From Saccharum officinarum (Eukaryota > Streptophyta > Magnoliopsida > Poales > Poaceae): DNA of 64,000 bases. How positions within the stretch are numbered: the stretch's first letter is position 1; each line of letters begins with the position of its first letter. The position numbers and the translations under genes are program-made. Below the pieces are notes generated by a model. That model searched no databases, was not told the DNA's origin, and worked only from the letters and a program-made list of their open reading frames with translations. Positions 21,201 to 32,512 of this stretch are shown here, piece after piece. The stretch lies in contig CM036225.1 in the NCBI GenBank assembly GCA_020631735.1, positions 63,277,853 through 63,341,852 on the forward strand, given 5' to 3'.

Positions 21201-21679
21201 ATTGGTGATTATTTAATGATCAAACCATCATACAAGGGCATCATTTCGACAAGCATAACATGGTTGCCCAAATGCCACTCTTGGTTGATCAATTTAGCTT
21301 TTGAAAATCTTTTAATATTTCCCCAAATTTGAATTCAAATTCGAATCGGAAAACTCGCGATAAATTTTTGGATTCCAATTCAAACTCAAACTTGGAGCTT
21401 CATTTTACGTGTCGTACTTGAGTTCATACCCTACACTTGACACTAGTGTGTAACACAATCACACACCTCAAATTACGCAGGGCATGGACTAAGTATTTGC
21501 GGTGGCATTCGAAATTAGGGTTTTCGGTTCGGATCACACCACTGAGAAGCACATCCAACCTAGAAAGGTAAACTCATTTTAGTTAATGCATAACAGGGTT
21601 GACCTGATCATGGATGCTTTGCGATGCAATATGTTGACATGACAGGTTAATTAGCAACCATAACACCCGAGGTGTTACA
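18213..21679 (-). repeat. Second copy of the long LTR, truncated by the Sirevirus insertion
   Basis: It matches 1296-4661 with many small differences. The right end is TGTTACA on the plus strand, as in the first copy. The left part, equivalent to 677-1295, is missing because the Sirevirus 5' LTR abuts position 18213. The missing piece should lie on the other side of the Sirevirus, where the assembly has its gap. It has no associated internal region in view, so it may be a solo LTR. Confidence 0.75.
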
Positions 21680-22420
21680 CCGCCCGCCCCAAGCCGCCTC
21701 TCGGCGGCGCCCCCATCCCGCGTCGAGCCACACCACATCTGCCGCCGCGCCGTGCTCCATCCCTCAGCGCGACCACTTCGCCTCGCGTGCCGTGCCCGTG
21801 CTCGCTGTGCCCCGTCCCTCACTGCGTCGAAGTGCTGCTGACGCAGCCGTTTCCTACCAGGAGGTCGTGGCTGTTGTCGGCGGCGGCATAGCCGCGACGC
21901 TTGACCTCAGCTCACGACATCACGAGATCTGGAGTGGCCAGACCCGGAGCGGGCTTCTTCGGACTCCGGCTGCACCTCGCTCTCCCTTCCTTCCTCGGAT
22001 GTTGCAAGCGCGTGTTGCAAGCATATGTTTCAAGTGTTTCAGGTGTTTCATATGTATGTTGTAAATGTTTCATGTGGATGTTACAAAAGTAGATCGGGAT
22101 GTTGCATATGTTAGAATGGCTATACACGTATGTTGCAAGCATCTGTTCTAGATGTTTAAGCTATTTTAGACGGATGTTGCGTGTGTTTTATTTATTTATT
22201 GCATATGTTTTGCACTTATATTGCAAGTGTTTCATCCGAATGTTACATATGTTTCACATAAGTATTTTATCTAGATGTTGCATATGTTTTGCAATAGCTA
22301 CACATGTATTTCCCTCATGTGTTCAAACGTATGTTGCAAGTGTTTCCACGGTTTCAGACGTATATTGCAAATGTTTTCTCTAGATGTTACAAAAGTAGAT
22401 CTCGTAGCTGCTGTACCCAC
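21680..22420. repeat. GC-rich segment followed by degenerate TGTTGCA-type repeats
   Basis: Bases 21680-21990 are GC-rich with no recognisable protein. From 21995 to about 22400 the motif TGTTGCAAGTGTTTC and variants (ATGTTGCATATGTTT and similar) recur about every 20-40 bases, often with AAAAGTAGATC. This looks like an old, diverged minisatellite, a composition known from grass transposon-derived repeats. The small ORFs in it are by-products of the repeat and are not believed to be genes. Confidence 0.55.
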
Positions 22421-23588
22421 CTGCATGCACGTGGGTGTGGAGGGGGTGTGAGTGGCTGGCGCGGGAAACCGTGCAGGCGCAAATCGAGACAGAGCGGGCA
22501 TGAGACACATAGCGGTGTAGGACATGGATTAATATGCATTTTTACATACTCTACATTTTATATTTTTTGTTGAACTTTTAGTGCATATTTTAACAGATTC
22601 GTTGGAGGTGGGAGGCTTGGAGCATGGGAGGGGTGGGAGGAGAGAAGATGTTCTGTATCCGTTAATCTGCACGCCGTCAATTGGAGTCTCGCTCTCTCTC
22701 TCTCTTCGACTGGCCGTCAATTGGAGTCAGGAAAACGACCACGCACAAAGACGATATATAGGTGTATAATCAAGCCTTAATTATTCGTGCATAATTTGTT
22801 AATTGTGTTCCGTTTTCAGGCCTCATAATTATTCGGAACCCAATAGTATGGATGTAGCGTCACATTAGCAAACACCACTATCCAAATCATCTACGATACA
22901 ACAAAAAAAAACAGTTTTAAAAGTTAAGGATAAAAAACCGGCATAAGGAGGGGAATCGGACGGCTGCGAAAGTTAAGGGGCTAAACGCACCCTTTTTTTT
23001 CATTTTAGACAGGACGCTTCTTAGAAAAGTCTTAAAGCCAATTTCATTTCGGGCCATCGTTTTGATGAGTCAAGGATCAAAGTAGTCTCTTCAGTGCAAT
23101 TGTTGATCTTGTCTTGTGTTTAATTAATTTTCTTAGAGAATGTTCAACCATTCATACAAAAGATTATCAACTTCACTACACTATGAGCTATGTTTTACCA
23201 TTTTTTAGATAAGACCCACTTTATATTCTTATAAAAATATAACCAACTATGTGGAAATTATTTCTTTAAATTTGGCTGCTGAACCCAAGGTATTTATCTA
23301 GGACAATCACAAGGGATCTGGCAATACATATAAATCATGCTATTAAAATTCATGTTCTTGTGTTGTTGCATATATACGTAATCTATATGATCGTGCTATA
23401 ATTAGAAATTGAGAATTAGAATCTTTTTAAAATGTCGGGGGGGGGGGGGGGGATTATGCTCCGCCACCTGAATTTTATTTCAAAACCTGGAGGTACAAAT
23501 TACATTTTTTTTCTGCCACAAAAACGTTGCGGCGGTGGGGGGGGGGGGGGGGGACGTTCTGTCGTTCTTGCTACCCAACATACACTAA
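22421..23588. other. Intergenic stretch without a recognised gene
   Basis: Mostly AT-rich sequence. It contains a CT-rich run near 22690 and two long poly-G runs (23437-23452 and 23537-23553), which are likely polymorphic or error-prone. No coding signal was found on either strand. Confidence 0.6.
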
Positions 23589-23677
23589 GGCTTCGTTCAA
23601 TTAGGGCTATACGACACCAGGAACCATTCCAGCTGGGAATTATTCCTGGGGTCATTCCCCAGGAAGCGAACGGGGCC
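23589..23677. mobile_element. Short Tourist-like MITE (89 bp)
   Basis: The ends are GGCTTCGTTC and GAACGGGGCC, imperfect inverted repeats, flanked on both sides by TAA. That target duplication is typical of PIF/Harbinger (Tourist) elements. Confidence 0.55.
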
Positions 23678-23913
23678 TAACAAGGCTGGCACAAATGTCA
23701 AGTTTATGATAGCATGGTCAACGCATTGGCATTGGTCGGAGAGCCACTGTGTGGCACTGGCAAATATTGAAGGCTTTTGTTCTTCTTTTTCATTGAGTTT
23801 TTCTTCTGAGTGCTGCTGATTATGGTACTAGAGGTAGAGGGTCTGCCCAAGATATATATGCCTGGGTCGTGGGTGCAAACCTGTCATTTTAGAATGTTTG
23901 CCAGTTCAACATA

Positions 23914-24055
23914 CCCCCGTTTCAAATCATAAGTCGCTTTGACTATTTTGGTTCATCCATTTTGCTATGTATATAGACATATTATTTATCTAAATATATA
24001 GCAGAATGGATGTACCAAAAAAGTCAAAGCGACTTATAATTTGGAACGGAGAGAG
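23914..24055. mobile_element. Stowaway-like MITE (142 bp)
   Basis: Terminal inverted repeats of about 30 bases share the segment AAGTCGCTTTGACT and its complement, with outer ends resembling CYCCSTTYCAAATYATAAG. The element is flanked by TA on each side, as expected for Tc1/mariner-derived Stowaway elements. Confidence 0.75.
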
Positions 24056-25020
24056 TATAATATATATAGCAGGATTATCCCAAATTTAATTATGTAGAGC
24101 TTGTTTCTTCAAGTTCCAGAGACTAACATAGTAACATCTCAAAAATTTATGGTCAATAATTCATTTCTATAGAAATAGGTTTGCAAGTACTTTTAGAGTA
24201 TATAATAAAGTTCAGTTTTGACGTTTTGCATGTAGCTAGATTTTTAAAGCACACTTGAGTTAGCTAATTTCTCCTATCTTTTAATTAACAGACCTACCCT
24301 TTTTTATCTTCAATGCATCGAGGAATAGCTGCAAGTTCAACACATCAAATCCATCGTGGCTTGTCCAAATGGTATTTATTGAATAATGAAAAAAATTCAT
24401 GAAACTGATCTCTTCGTATAGCTGCATGCGCATTTTTGTCAGAATGCATGAGATTGGCCTGAGACAAACACTGTTCGGGCCAGTCACTGGGTTTTGTGTT
24501 CTGTAACCTCTCCTCATTTTACAAGGTGCAGTTTGACTTGGCGGTCATCTGAATTGATCTTTGATTAGTTAAGTAAGTAGAAAATCATGACAGTAGGAAT
24601 TTACTCTCAAATTCAAACACAGACACCATTTCCTACATATGAGCATCAGTAGTGGTTACATACCTCCATTGATCAGGTTTGTATCCATGTACAAATCAGG
24701 ACTGAAACTCATACAACAAGGCTTGAATTAACTAATTCCAATTATATTCAGTACTGAAATTATTGGATGACTGAACCAGAAACACAATTTGCAAAGAAAA
24801 GAAAAGGACAATGGAATGGAGGAGATGAAATGGTAACTGGATTGCTTGCATATCGGTATGGATAATCAGGTGGGTACCAGTAGTATCTGAAAAGGAAAAA
24901 TTGCAGAACATCTTCAGTGACTTACAAAATAAGGTCAGATGATTGCGCTGAGCCTTAGGCCCATAGTTGTTTCTCACTCCCAGAGACATACTACCAATTA
25001 CCATGTTTGTAAAGCTTAAA
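24056..25020. other. AT-rich intergenic stretch
   Basis: No recognisable gene, tRNA or terminal-repeat element was seen. Short ORFs of 60-90 codons on the minus strand have no motif. Confidence 0.55.
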
Positions 25021-26300
25021 ATTATCTCAGACAGACGCAGCTTCTTTTCTTCGTGCAGTCAAGGTGCTGATCTGGCAACTGCTTCTGGCCTTTGGACACG
25101 TCCACTTTTTTTCCCCTCGAAAAAGGGCAAGAGAGTTTGAGTTTGAGAAGCTCAGAGAATCAGCTTGAGCAGCACTGAAAAAGAAAAAGAAAACCGGAGA
25201 CAGCTTGAGCAGCTCAAAGAACCAGCCACTAGCTCGATCTCTTGAAACTACAGAGATGTCCAAAAGGGGCGCCGGGTGGCGGCGGGGGGCTTCTTCTTCC
25301 TCCCCCGCATCCTCCTTTGGCGACGTCGGGGGAATCCGGGTCTGATGCCCTGTAGGCCAGATCCAGCATCCCCAGGTCAGGGGGTGGCGTCCGTGGTGGA
25401 CGGTGCGACTGACGGTGGCTGGCGGAGGTCGGTAGTGCCGACGGCGGGTGGTTCAGCTGGCGGTGGCAGCTGGCGACGTCTTCGACATGTGGCAGGGGAC
25501 GCACGCGGCAGGGTGAGGCCGGTCTTCGATATGTTGTCTAGTTGGCGGGGGTTGCCGACGCAGCTGTGCGGCTGCTCGAGCAGCCGGCGCGTCGATGCCC
25601 TTCTGGCGAGGCTTTTGCGGGATGGACGACAGTGACAACGGTGGCGACAGGCTGGGGTCCGACATCTTAGTCGACGTATGTGTTGGGGGTACCTAGGGCG
25701 AAAGCCTGACGATGCCGACGCCTGTGGGCGCTGCTTCCCTGTTGAGGGCGTCGTGTCCCCAGCAACATCTTCCATGGGTGAAACCCCGGTCCATTCCTAG
25801 ACGAGCCACGGCGGCGCATTCGACGTCGTACTCTTCCTGAAGGCGTCGTTGTGAAATTTGACTCGGTCGCGATGTCTCCTGTGGTGGATGCCATCCGCTT
25901 CTCGGCGCTCGGTCGACCCCTTCTTCGATGGCTAGGTTGGATGCATGGCAATCGCCGCAGGCAGGGCATGAGATCAAGGCTGGAAGTCGGAGTTGCTCTT
26001 TGCCACATGCTTGAGCTCGGCAACGATGAACTGTCATGGCCTCCTACCTTGGGCCGTCGGTCTCAAACCTTAGTTGGTCGTCTGTGAGCTGCCATGGGAA
26101 GTCGAAGCTACTGGCGGCTTTGCAACCATGCTCGGCAACAATGACTCACAGTAGTGTGTACTCTGTCGTGTTTGCGTGAGTGGGCTAGCCTTTCGCGGCG
26201 TTTGACGTCACGTTTGTCTGTCCTTACTTGTACATAAAATTGCTCCACATAGCAATCCGTTTGGGTAAGATTTTGAGATTGCATATTTTGTAGTAAGTAC
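25021..26300. other. GC-rich unclassified block
   Basis: The block is GC-rich between about 25260 and 26100 and breaks sharply from its AT-rich neighbours. Overlapping ORFs of about 110-130 codons occur in several frames on both strands with no preferred frame and no recognised motif. That is more like GC-driven chance or a decayed mobile-element leader than a gene. Its identity is unknown to me. Confidence 0.45.
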
Positions 26301-26853
26301 ATTCAGTGTTGATTCCTATGAACGACATAACGTTGAAGTCCCAAATTGTTAGGTTTTGGCTACGTAGAAAGTGGATGAAGGCATGTCGCGGCGTCTCAAC
26401 GGTGGAGATAGCACATGCTGCAGTACATTTTTTCCTCCCCGAACGTGAGATTCTTTTTCTTGGTTGCTACGGGTTTTTTATATAAAAATAAAATAATCTC
26501 TGTAAAATCCATATATGATTCCTGTGTTTGTAATAAGAATGTTGCTATTTATCTGCCGACAGATTTTTGAATAAAAAATTTGTCGAATTTTTAGATGTTG
26601 CGAATGTTGTTCTTTGATGTCATGTTGTCGTGGCCACTCTCAATGTGTTCAAAGTTAGAGAAGAAGATATGACAAGCTGTATAAGATACTTCTGATGAGA
26701 TTTTGTCATGTTTCAAGCATTTTTCTTGCATGTTGCATAGTACTACATTAGTCATATGCAACATAGAAGGATAACACGTGCAACATCGGGGAATAACATG
26801 TGCAACATCATAAAATTCGATATATTTTACTCTTCAAAATCTGTTGACACATA
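26301..26853. other. AT-rich stretch with scattered GCAACAT/ATGTTGC motifs
   Basis: No gene was seen. Between 26590 and 26820 ATGTTGC or its complement GCAACAT recurs about six times in both orientations, recalling the repeat family at 21995-22400. It may be a remnant of the same source. Confidence 0.4.
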
Positions 26854-27119
26854 CTCCCTCCGTATCGGATTTAGAAGTCGTTTAAGACAGCGACACGGTC
26901 TCCAAAAACACAACTTTGACCTCTTGTTTTTATAAAAAAATATTTATGGAAAAATGATATATGCATACTTTTATGAAAGTATTTTTCAAGACAAATCTAT
27001 TCATATATATAATTTTTACATTTGCAAACTCAACAACTTAAAAGTTATTGATGATTTATATTCTCAATGTTTGACCCAAACCTTGTCCAAAACGACTTCT
27101 AAATCTGATACGAAGGGAG
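26854..27119. mobile_element. Stowaway-like MITE (266 bp)
   Basis: It starts CTCCCTCCGTATCGGATTTA and ends with the matching inverted repeat (segments AACGACTTCTAAATCTGATA and CGAAGGGAG). It is flanked by TA at 26852-26853 and 27120-27121. The CTCCCTCCGT end is the Stowaway hallmark in grasses. Confidence 0.88.
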
Positions 27120-27121
27120 TA

Positions 27122-27410
27122 AATAGATATTTCCTTGTAATAAATACCCTAAAATAATTTATGTGTATCTACTCGTCTACCGGTTGGAAGCTGGAGGCCA
27201 CGAGCTGAATCAGGCTCCCCCTTCACGTCACGTCACAGAATGACAAATAGCTCATGCCGAGTTGAAACCGCAAACCGTCTCCAGCCCAACATGGCCCTTG
27301 AGAAAACTGAAACACCACATTTGCCCTTGCCCGTTACCTACTACTACCACCCCAAACACATTGTTCAAAGTTGAAACGTGCACGGCGCACATCATATTAC
27401 CACTGCTAGC
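27122..27410. other. Intergenic stretch
   Basis: Nothing recognised. A 73-codon ORF at 27262-27483 has no motif and runs into the following MITE. Confidence 0.5.
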
Positions 27411-27641
27411 AGTATGTTTAGTTTCTAAAATTTGTCAAGAGTCTCCGTCACGTCGTATCTTTGACGCAGGCATGACATATTAAATATAGATAAAAAATAA
27501 AACTAATTATATAGTTTAGACGAAATTCACGAGACGAATCTTTTAAGCCTAATTAGACCATAATTGAACACTAATTATCAAATAACAACAAAAAATGCTA
27601 CAGTACCATTCTCAAAAAAAAATCGTGAACTAAACGAGACC
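27411..27641. mobile_element. Tourist-like MITE, member 1
   Basis: It carries the family core: CACGAGACGAATCTTTTAAG, then CCTAATTAG and a GCTACAGTA segment, with GTTTAGTT/AACTAAAC-type ends. The ends are diverged, so the boundaries are approximate. Confidence 0.6.
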
Positions 27642-27921
27642 GAAGTTGGTGGTGAGTATGCAGAGTAGTGGTCAGTCCTGTACTACTCCTGTTGTGCCCA
27701 TCCTGCACAACGTGCCCCTGCTGCAGTGCGGTACCGTGAAGGCGTGAACGAACAACGAAGCATGCATGAGGATCCGATCACGAAGGGACCGGCCGGGACC
27801 GCCATAGCCCATAGCCTGTGAGCATGATCAGATTTTTCGCAGGCCTTTAATTTTTGCTCCCATTATTCAAAAAAATTATTTTTGCTCTCGGAACCAAACC
27901 AAACATGGCCTACATGGATCT
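27642..27921. other. Intergenic stretch with a partial copy of the local duplication
   Basis: Around 27745-27810 the sequence AACGAAGCATGCATGAGGAT, followed by GGGACCGGCCGGGACC, resembles 29033-29170. It may be a third, partial copy of the duplicated block described at 28555-29036. No gene was seen. Confidence 0.45.
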
Positions 27922-28186
27922 GGGCCGTGTTTAGATGGCCAAATAGGGGGCCAGCCGAATCACTGTTCCCTACTGTAGCAATTTTATTTTTATTTGCTAA
28001 TAATTGTCCAAACATTGATTAATTAGACTTTAAATATTCGTCTCGCAAAGTATAACAAAACTGTACAATTAGTTTTTGATTTCATCTATTTTTAGTACTC
28101 CATATATATGCCGGCATTTTGATGTGATGGTGAATCTTCTTTTTGCATAATAGAATTTGGAGATGAATTTGGAAACTAAACAGCCC
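27922..28186. mobile_element. Tourist-like MITE, member 2
   Basis: The ends GGGCCGTGTTTAGAT and AACTAAACAGCCCC are imperfect inverted repeats. The core is in the opposite orientation to member 1 (CTAATTAATC region, TATTCGTCTCG). No clear target duplication was found. Confidence 0.6.
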
Positions 28187-28292
28187 CTGCTTCAGCTGCT
28201 TCCTCTACTCTAGAGTGGCAGGAACACGTGGTTCGTCTGGTGCACTGTCTGTCTGTTCTTCCCTCACCAGTTTGATTGTGTTGTGCTACAAC

Positions 28293-28537
28293 GGCTGTGT
28301 TTACTTCCTCAAAAAAAAGTACTGTGCAAACAAAAGATTTCCCGTCACATCAAACTTGCGATACATGCATGGAGTACTAAATGTAGATGAAATCAAAAAC
28401 TAATTGTACAGCTTGGTTGTACTTTACGAGACGAACGTTTTGAACCTAATTAGTCAACGGTTGGACACTATTTACCAAATAAAACCAAAACGTGCTACAG
28501 TATTTTTTTTACACCTTTTCGCAGAACTAAACACACC
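28293..28537. mobile_element. Tourist-like MITE, member 3
   Basis: It starts GGCTGTGTTTA and ends AACTAAACACACC, with the family core ACGAGACGAACGTTTTGAAC, CCTAATTAGTC and GCTACAGTA. Confidence 0.65.
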
Positions 28538-28554
28538 TGACGTGGCACGTTCTG

Positions 28555-29036
28555 CCATTTAGTTTTCTGGGCCATTTTGGAGCACATGGATCTCGTAGGA
28601 ACCTCATACGAGTTTGGTAGGGGATTACATACAGCAGCTCTGCCTCTGCAGGGGGGTTTCTACTGTAAAAACGGGGTCTGCTGCTACTCTACCACTGTAT
28701 ACAGATACAGAGATACTCCTAGTAGAGCTAGAAACCAACGGGGATCCAAGCGAACCAAGACTTCCGTGCTTGCACGTCTTCGCCGTCGCCGATACTGTGT
28801 GTTTTTTGTTGGCAACAGATCCAGTGCCAACAGCCGCCGGGGTAACCAAAGATTCCATTCCAATCCATCGCAGCAGCAAGCTTCGTCTCTGCTCTCTTTC
28901 CAGTTTCCATTCAGGGAGAGAAGATCTGAAGAACTGCCTTTTACAGCAGCTTCAACCATTTATTTGCTAGTCCTGTTTGGGGTTAACGGCCGCGCCATTC
29001 AGACGCGGATGCAGTCATGCAGAGCGCTCCACTGAC
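28555..29036. repeat. Local duplication, copy A
   Basis: This block matches 32513-33165 in collinear order, sharing GGGCCATTTTG, ACGAG, TTTGGTAGGGATT, CGTGCTTGCACGTCTT, AACAGCCGCC, GATTCC, ATTCCAATCCATCG and CGCCATTCAGA. The 152-codon plus-strand ORF here (28577-29035) is not preserved in copy B, so I do not believe it codes. Copy A shows the uninterrupted pre-insertion site of the MITE in copy B. Confidence 0.75.
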
Positions 29037-29566
29037 GAACGAAGCATGAGAATCCGATGCCGATGCGTGCATTCCTGTCGCCACCGGCCACCGGGCGTAG
29101 CGTAGAGAAATGGTACTAGTACTAGTAGTTTTGGACGGACGGACGAAAGGGGCCGGCCGGGAGCGGGACCCCTGCCTTCTGTGTGGTAGCCTCCTGGTAG
29201 GTGTTGTTGTAGAGTAAAAACTGTCTCAGCACGTGTCTAGCCGTGCTGCAAAATGTGCTCGTAGATACGCTAGGCATCTATCGTGCTCCACTTCTTGCGG
29301 GCCTTACGCTGGATTAGAGGGCTTTCCAACGCACCACGGTGGCGCACAGAGAACAGAACTGTGGCCTCTCTGAGGCCATGCCCAACGCTTCCCAGCTGCC
29401 ACCTATGCATCTGCTCTCCAAATCATGAAAAGCATTAGCCTCGCAGGGGTTATGTTCTCTTGCAGAGAGGCGTTAGCTTCATTGACAAAAAGTTTGAAGC
29501 AGCTATATGTTCCTGCGTTATGATATAAAAAGGCATGTAAAAGCTGAAGACTTTGGACAAAAGCTG
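29037..29566. other. Intergenic stretch
   Basis: No gene or terminal-repeat element was recognised. Confidence 0.5.
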
Positions 29567-29574
29567 AGCACGGT

Positions 29575-30877
29575 CAGGGGTGGATCCAGCGGGGGGCTGG
29601 GGGCTCCAGCCCCCTCTACAGCCACCGGACCCCTGGAGCCCCCCCCCCCTTCAGCCCCCCAAAATTTTCTGCCATGGATGCTACTGTGAGGAGGGGCTGA
29701 AGCTCGCTGCTCGCCCAAGGTTGAAGATGACCCTCAATTCGCGATATTGGGCCAGCTACCTCACTGGGCTCTAACTTAATTCGTGACTGGGCTTCAAATG
29801 TTTTAAAAAAGCCCACTCTAGGTATCTGGCCCAGTAATCTGCATCAACCCCCTCCTGTCGATAGACGCGCCTGCTCCGTCCCGACTCCGCGGCTCCATGC
29901 CTCCATCGGCGATTCCCCACTCCCCAACCTAGCCCTAGCGAGGCAGCAGCCCTACAGAGCGGCACCCGGCAATGGCACGCAAGCTGCAGCCTGCAGCAGC
30001 AGGCGCAACGGCTTCGCGATGACCACGCAGCAACCGGTAGGCAGTAGCTTCAAGCCTGCGACCTGTCGGGGAGACACCAGGAACCCATGGTGTAGCCGAG
30101 GCTGGCGGCACATACCAAGAAGGCAGAGTGGGCTGCTTTGGCCTGGTTGGCTGGTTGCGAAACTGTCGCCGAAAGCCGGCAGCGCGATGGAGGTGGAGCG
30201 CCGATGGCATGGGCGGCAGCGCGATGGCACCGCCGGCCTACGGCAATGTGCTGCGCGCCTGCGCCTGAGGCGGGGTGGCTATCGACCAGGCTGCACGGCC
30301 TAGACTGCTGAGCACACGGAGGCAAGGGTGCAGGTGGCCAAGAGCCATGGTCTTGTTTGTCGGATGACACCTTTGTGCCTGGTGGAGTCATGGACAGCGG
30401 ACCATGAGGTGTTCGACAAAATGTGTCAAAGGTGAGGATTTCATGTGCATCTATTTATATTTGACTAGATAATATTTCATGGATCATCTGAAATAGAATA
30501 CAACATAATTTATCAAAAAGATCAGCAATGTACCGATGCTATAAGCCTATAATCATACCATACGTGATACTGATACTGTCATATGGATGCTAAGTTACTA
30601 ACTTATCTCTACTTGAAGATGGATGTCATTTATCTACTCACAAACTATTGAAAAGAACTAATGAATTACTTGAATAGATAAAGATGGTCTCTTATAATTT
30701 TGTATGTATGTCTATATATATAGCTTTTTATTGCATATGCACATATAGATAACAGTGGGTACCATATAAAACTGTCTGTACTGTTTAGGCATACAGATTT
30801 CTAGAGGCATAGCTTTGTGCCTTGGCAGCTGTGTGAACTTAAGCCCCTCCTAAACTTTCGTCCTGAATCTGCCACTG
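29575..30877. mobile_element. hAT-type non-autonomous transposon (1,303 bp)
   Basis: The ends CAGGGGTGGATCCAG and CTGAATCTGCCACTG are imperfect inverted repeats. The element is bracketed by a perfect 8-bp direct repeat AGCACGGT (29567-29574 and 30878-30885), the target duplication length of hAT elements. The interior is GC-rich (about 29800-30400) then AT-rich. ORFs of up to about 113 codons lie on both strands of the GC part, but none shows a transposase motif, so the element cannot move itself. The GC-rich part could be captured host sequence. Confidence 0.88.
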
Positions 30878-30885
30878 AGCACGGT

Positions 30886-32512
30886 GGCAGGACCATGGCA
30901 GAGAACAAGCTGCTGCTTGCGATGAGAGGCTATTGGCCTGAATTCATTTTGATCTAGGTGGAGTTTACTTTTATACAAGGCTAACACTAGGGTGCTGCCT
31001 GCACTGGTGGTGCCCTCAGACTGTCCGCACTCATCCATCCTCTATTCATCCTCTATACATTCTAGTCATCAAGATTCTCTCTTCTATACTCAATTCTTCC
31101 GCACCCATCCATCCTCTATATCATCCTCTATCTACGGTGGGCCCCACTTGTCACTTTATCTAAATATATTAATGTGAGATCTTGTTTTGAAGGATTTATT
31201 AAAACGAATTTAATGATGCAATCGGAATTTAATTTAGTTTCATGGTTTGTGAGTTATAACATTTTTTTAGTTGATTGAAACAGTAGGGCCCACGCTACAT
31301 GCTCCCACCTCTCTCCTCCCTCTCTCACGCGCGTGCAGCTGGGGCCTATGTCTGTGTGGTACCGGATGTCTCTCTAAATTCACTGTGGTCTCCTATATTT
31401 AACGGATGGAGAGGCATAGCGGACACTCGCAGAGGTCCTCCTGCAGCTGTTCTTTTACGCTATATGGCGATGTGGACGGGTAGGGGATTCATTTACCCGC
31501 AGCGGCGCAGGCAGTCTCAGGTTGTTTTTAGAACACCTTGTAGAAGAACCAATGCCTTTCTCTGAAAACACTCGTTGTGGTGATGGGCAGCCTCGGACTG
31601 AGGTTTGCTGGCTCGAGACCGCATTTGATTGCAGCGTCCTCTCTCTCCAAACGTGAAAGATTCTATTTAGGCCACCCCCAATACGATATAACAGTCCCAG
31701 CTGCCACGTAAGCACTCAAGGTCTAGATTGTCATTAGTGGTGGTTCCGCAGAGCGGCAGAGCTGACTATAGCTTGGTCTGATGAAATGCAGAAGCTCTTG
31801 CTGTGGCTTGTGTTGTGGAATAGGAACTTGTCACGGCCACTCCACTTTGGCCACAAAGGCTAAAGCAAATGACTCGTTGGACCATAAAAGAGTGGAAGCG
31901 TTAGCCTGCGTTAGGGACATTGATAGCCTCGCATCTTCAACATCTGACGTGGCAGCAACTTTTATCTAAAACCATCTTTGATAGCCTGCATTGGGCATGC
32001 TGTTATTGGCCCCAACTTTTTCCCAAGCAACGTACAAGCTATGGGACCATGACGATTATGTATAGCCCGCCATGGGTGAGCTGTGGTTTCAACCTGTCAA
32101 GACCTATGTGGAATTTGATTTTTTTTTTGGTGAGCCGTGGTTTCAACTAGTGAAGATCTACGTGGAGTTTGATTTTGTTTTGCCAGGGCTAACGCTCATG
32201 TATGCCTGCGTTGTTGAAGCCCTTAAAAGAAAGAGCTTGGCCAATACACCATGGCGTGTTTGGTCTCCTGCCCAACGGAGCTTGGCTCACATATAACGGC
32301 CAGACTAGCTAGGCGTAGGCTCAACCGCTCAACGTATGCAACTGTTTGAGGATCTAGGCCGAGTAAAGTGTTTGCTTGATTGACTTCAATTTGGAAAAGC
32401 CAAAAGGACCTGTAATTTGGAATGTAGACGAGGTTCACTGAATACCTGATGCACTATTCGTTCTTCCGTCGCCATTTTGTTGTTTGTGGTAGAAAGTCGG
32501 ATGTCCTGTCAT
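30886..32512. other. Intergenic stretch, no gene recognised
   Basis: It contains a CATCC/CTCTAT-rich stretch (31000-31140) and an imperfect 55-bp tandem duplication (32074-32185). Possible degenerate inverted ends with the shared segment GTGTCCGC/GTCCGCAC at about 31015 and 31430 hint at an old MITE but are too weak to call. The short ORFs look random. Confidence 0.5.

Noticed and set aside
21672..22383. ORFs with MLQ...F-type repeats
   Set aside because: They are produced by translating the TGTTGCA-type minisatellite. No start context or conservation.
28577..29035. 152-codon plus-strand ORF in the local duplication
   Set aside because: The frame is not maintained in the duplicate at 32513-33165 and there is no motif or splice support.
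31010..31440. Possible MITE with GTCCGC-containing ends
   Set aside because: The inverted ends are short and imperfect and no target duplication was found.
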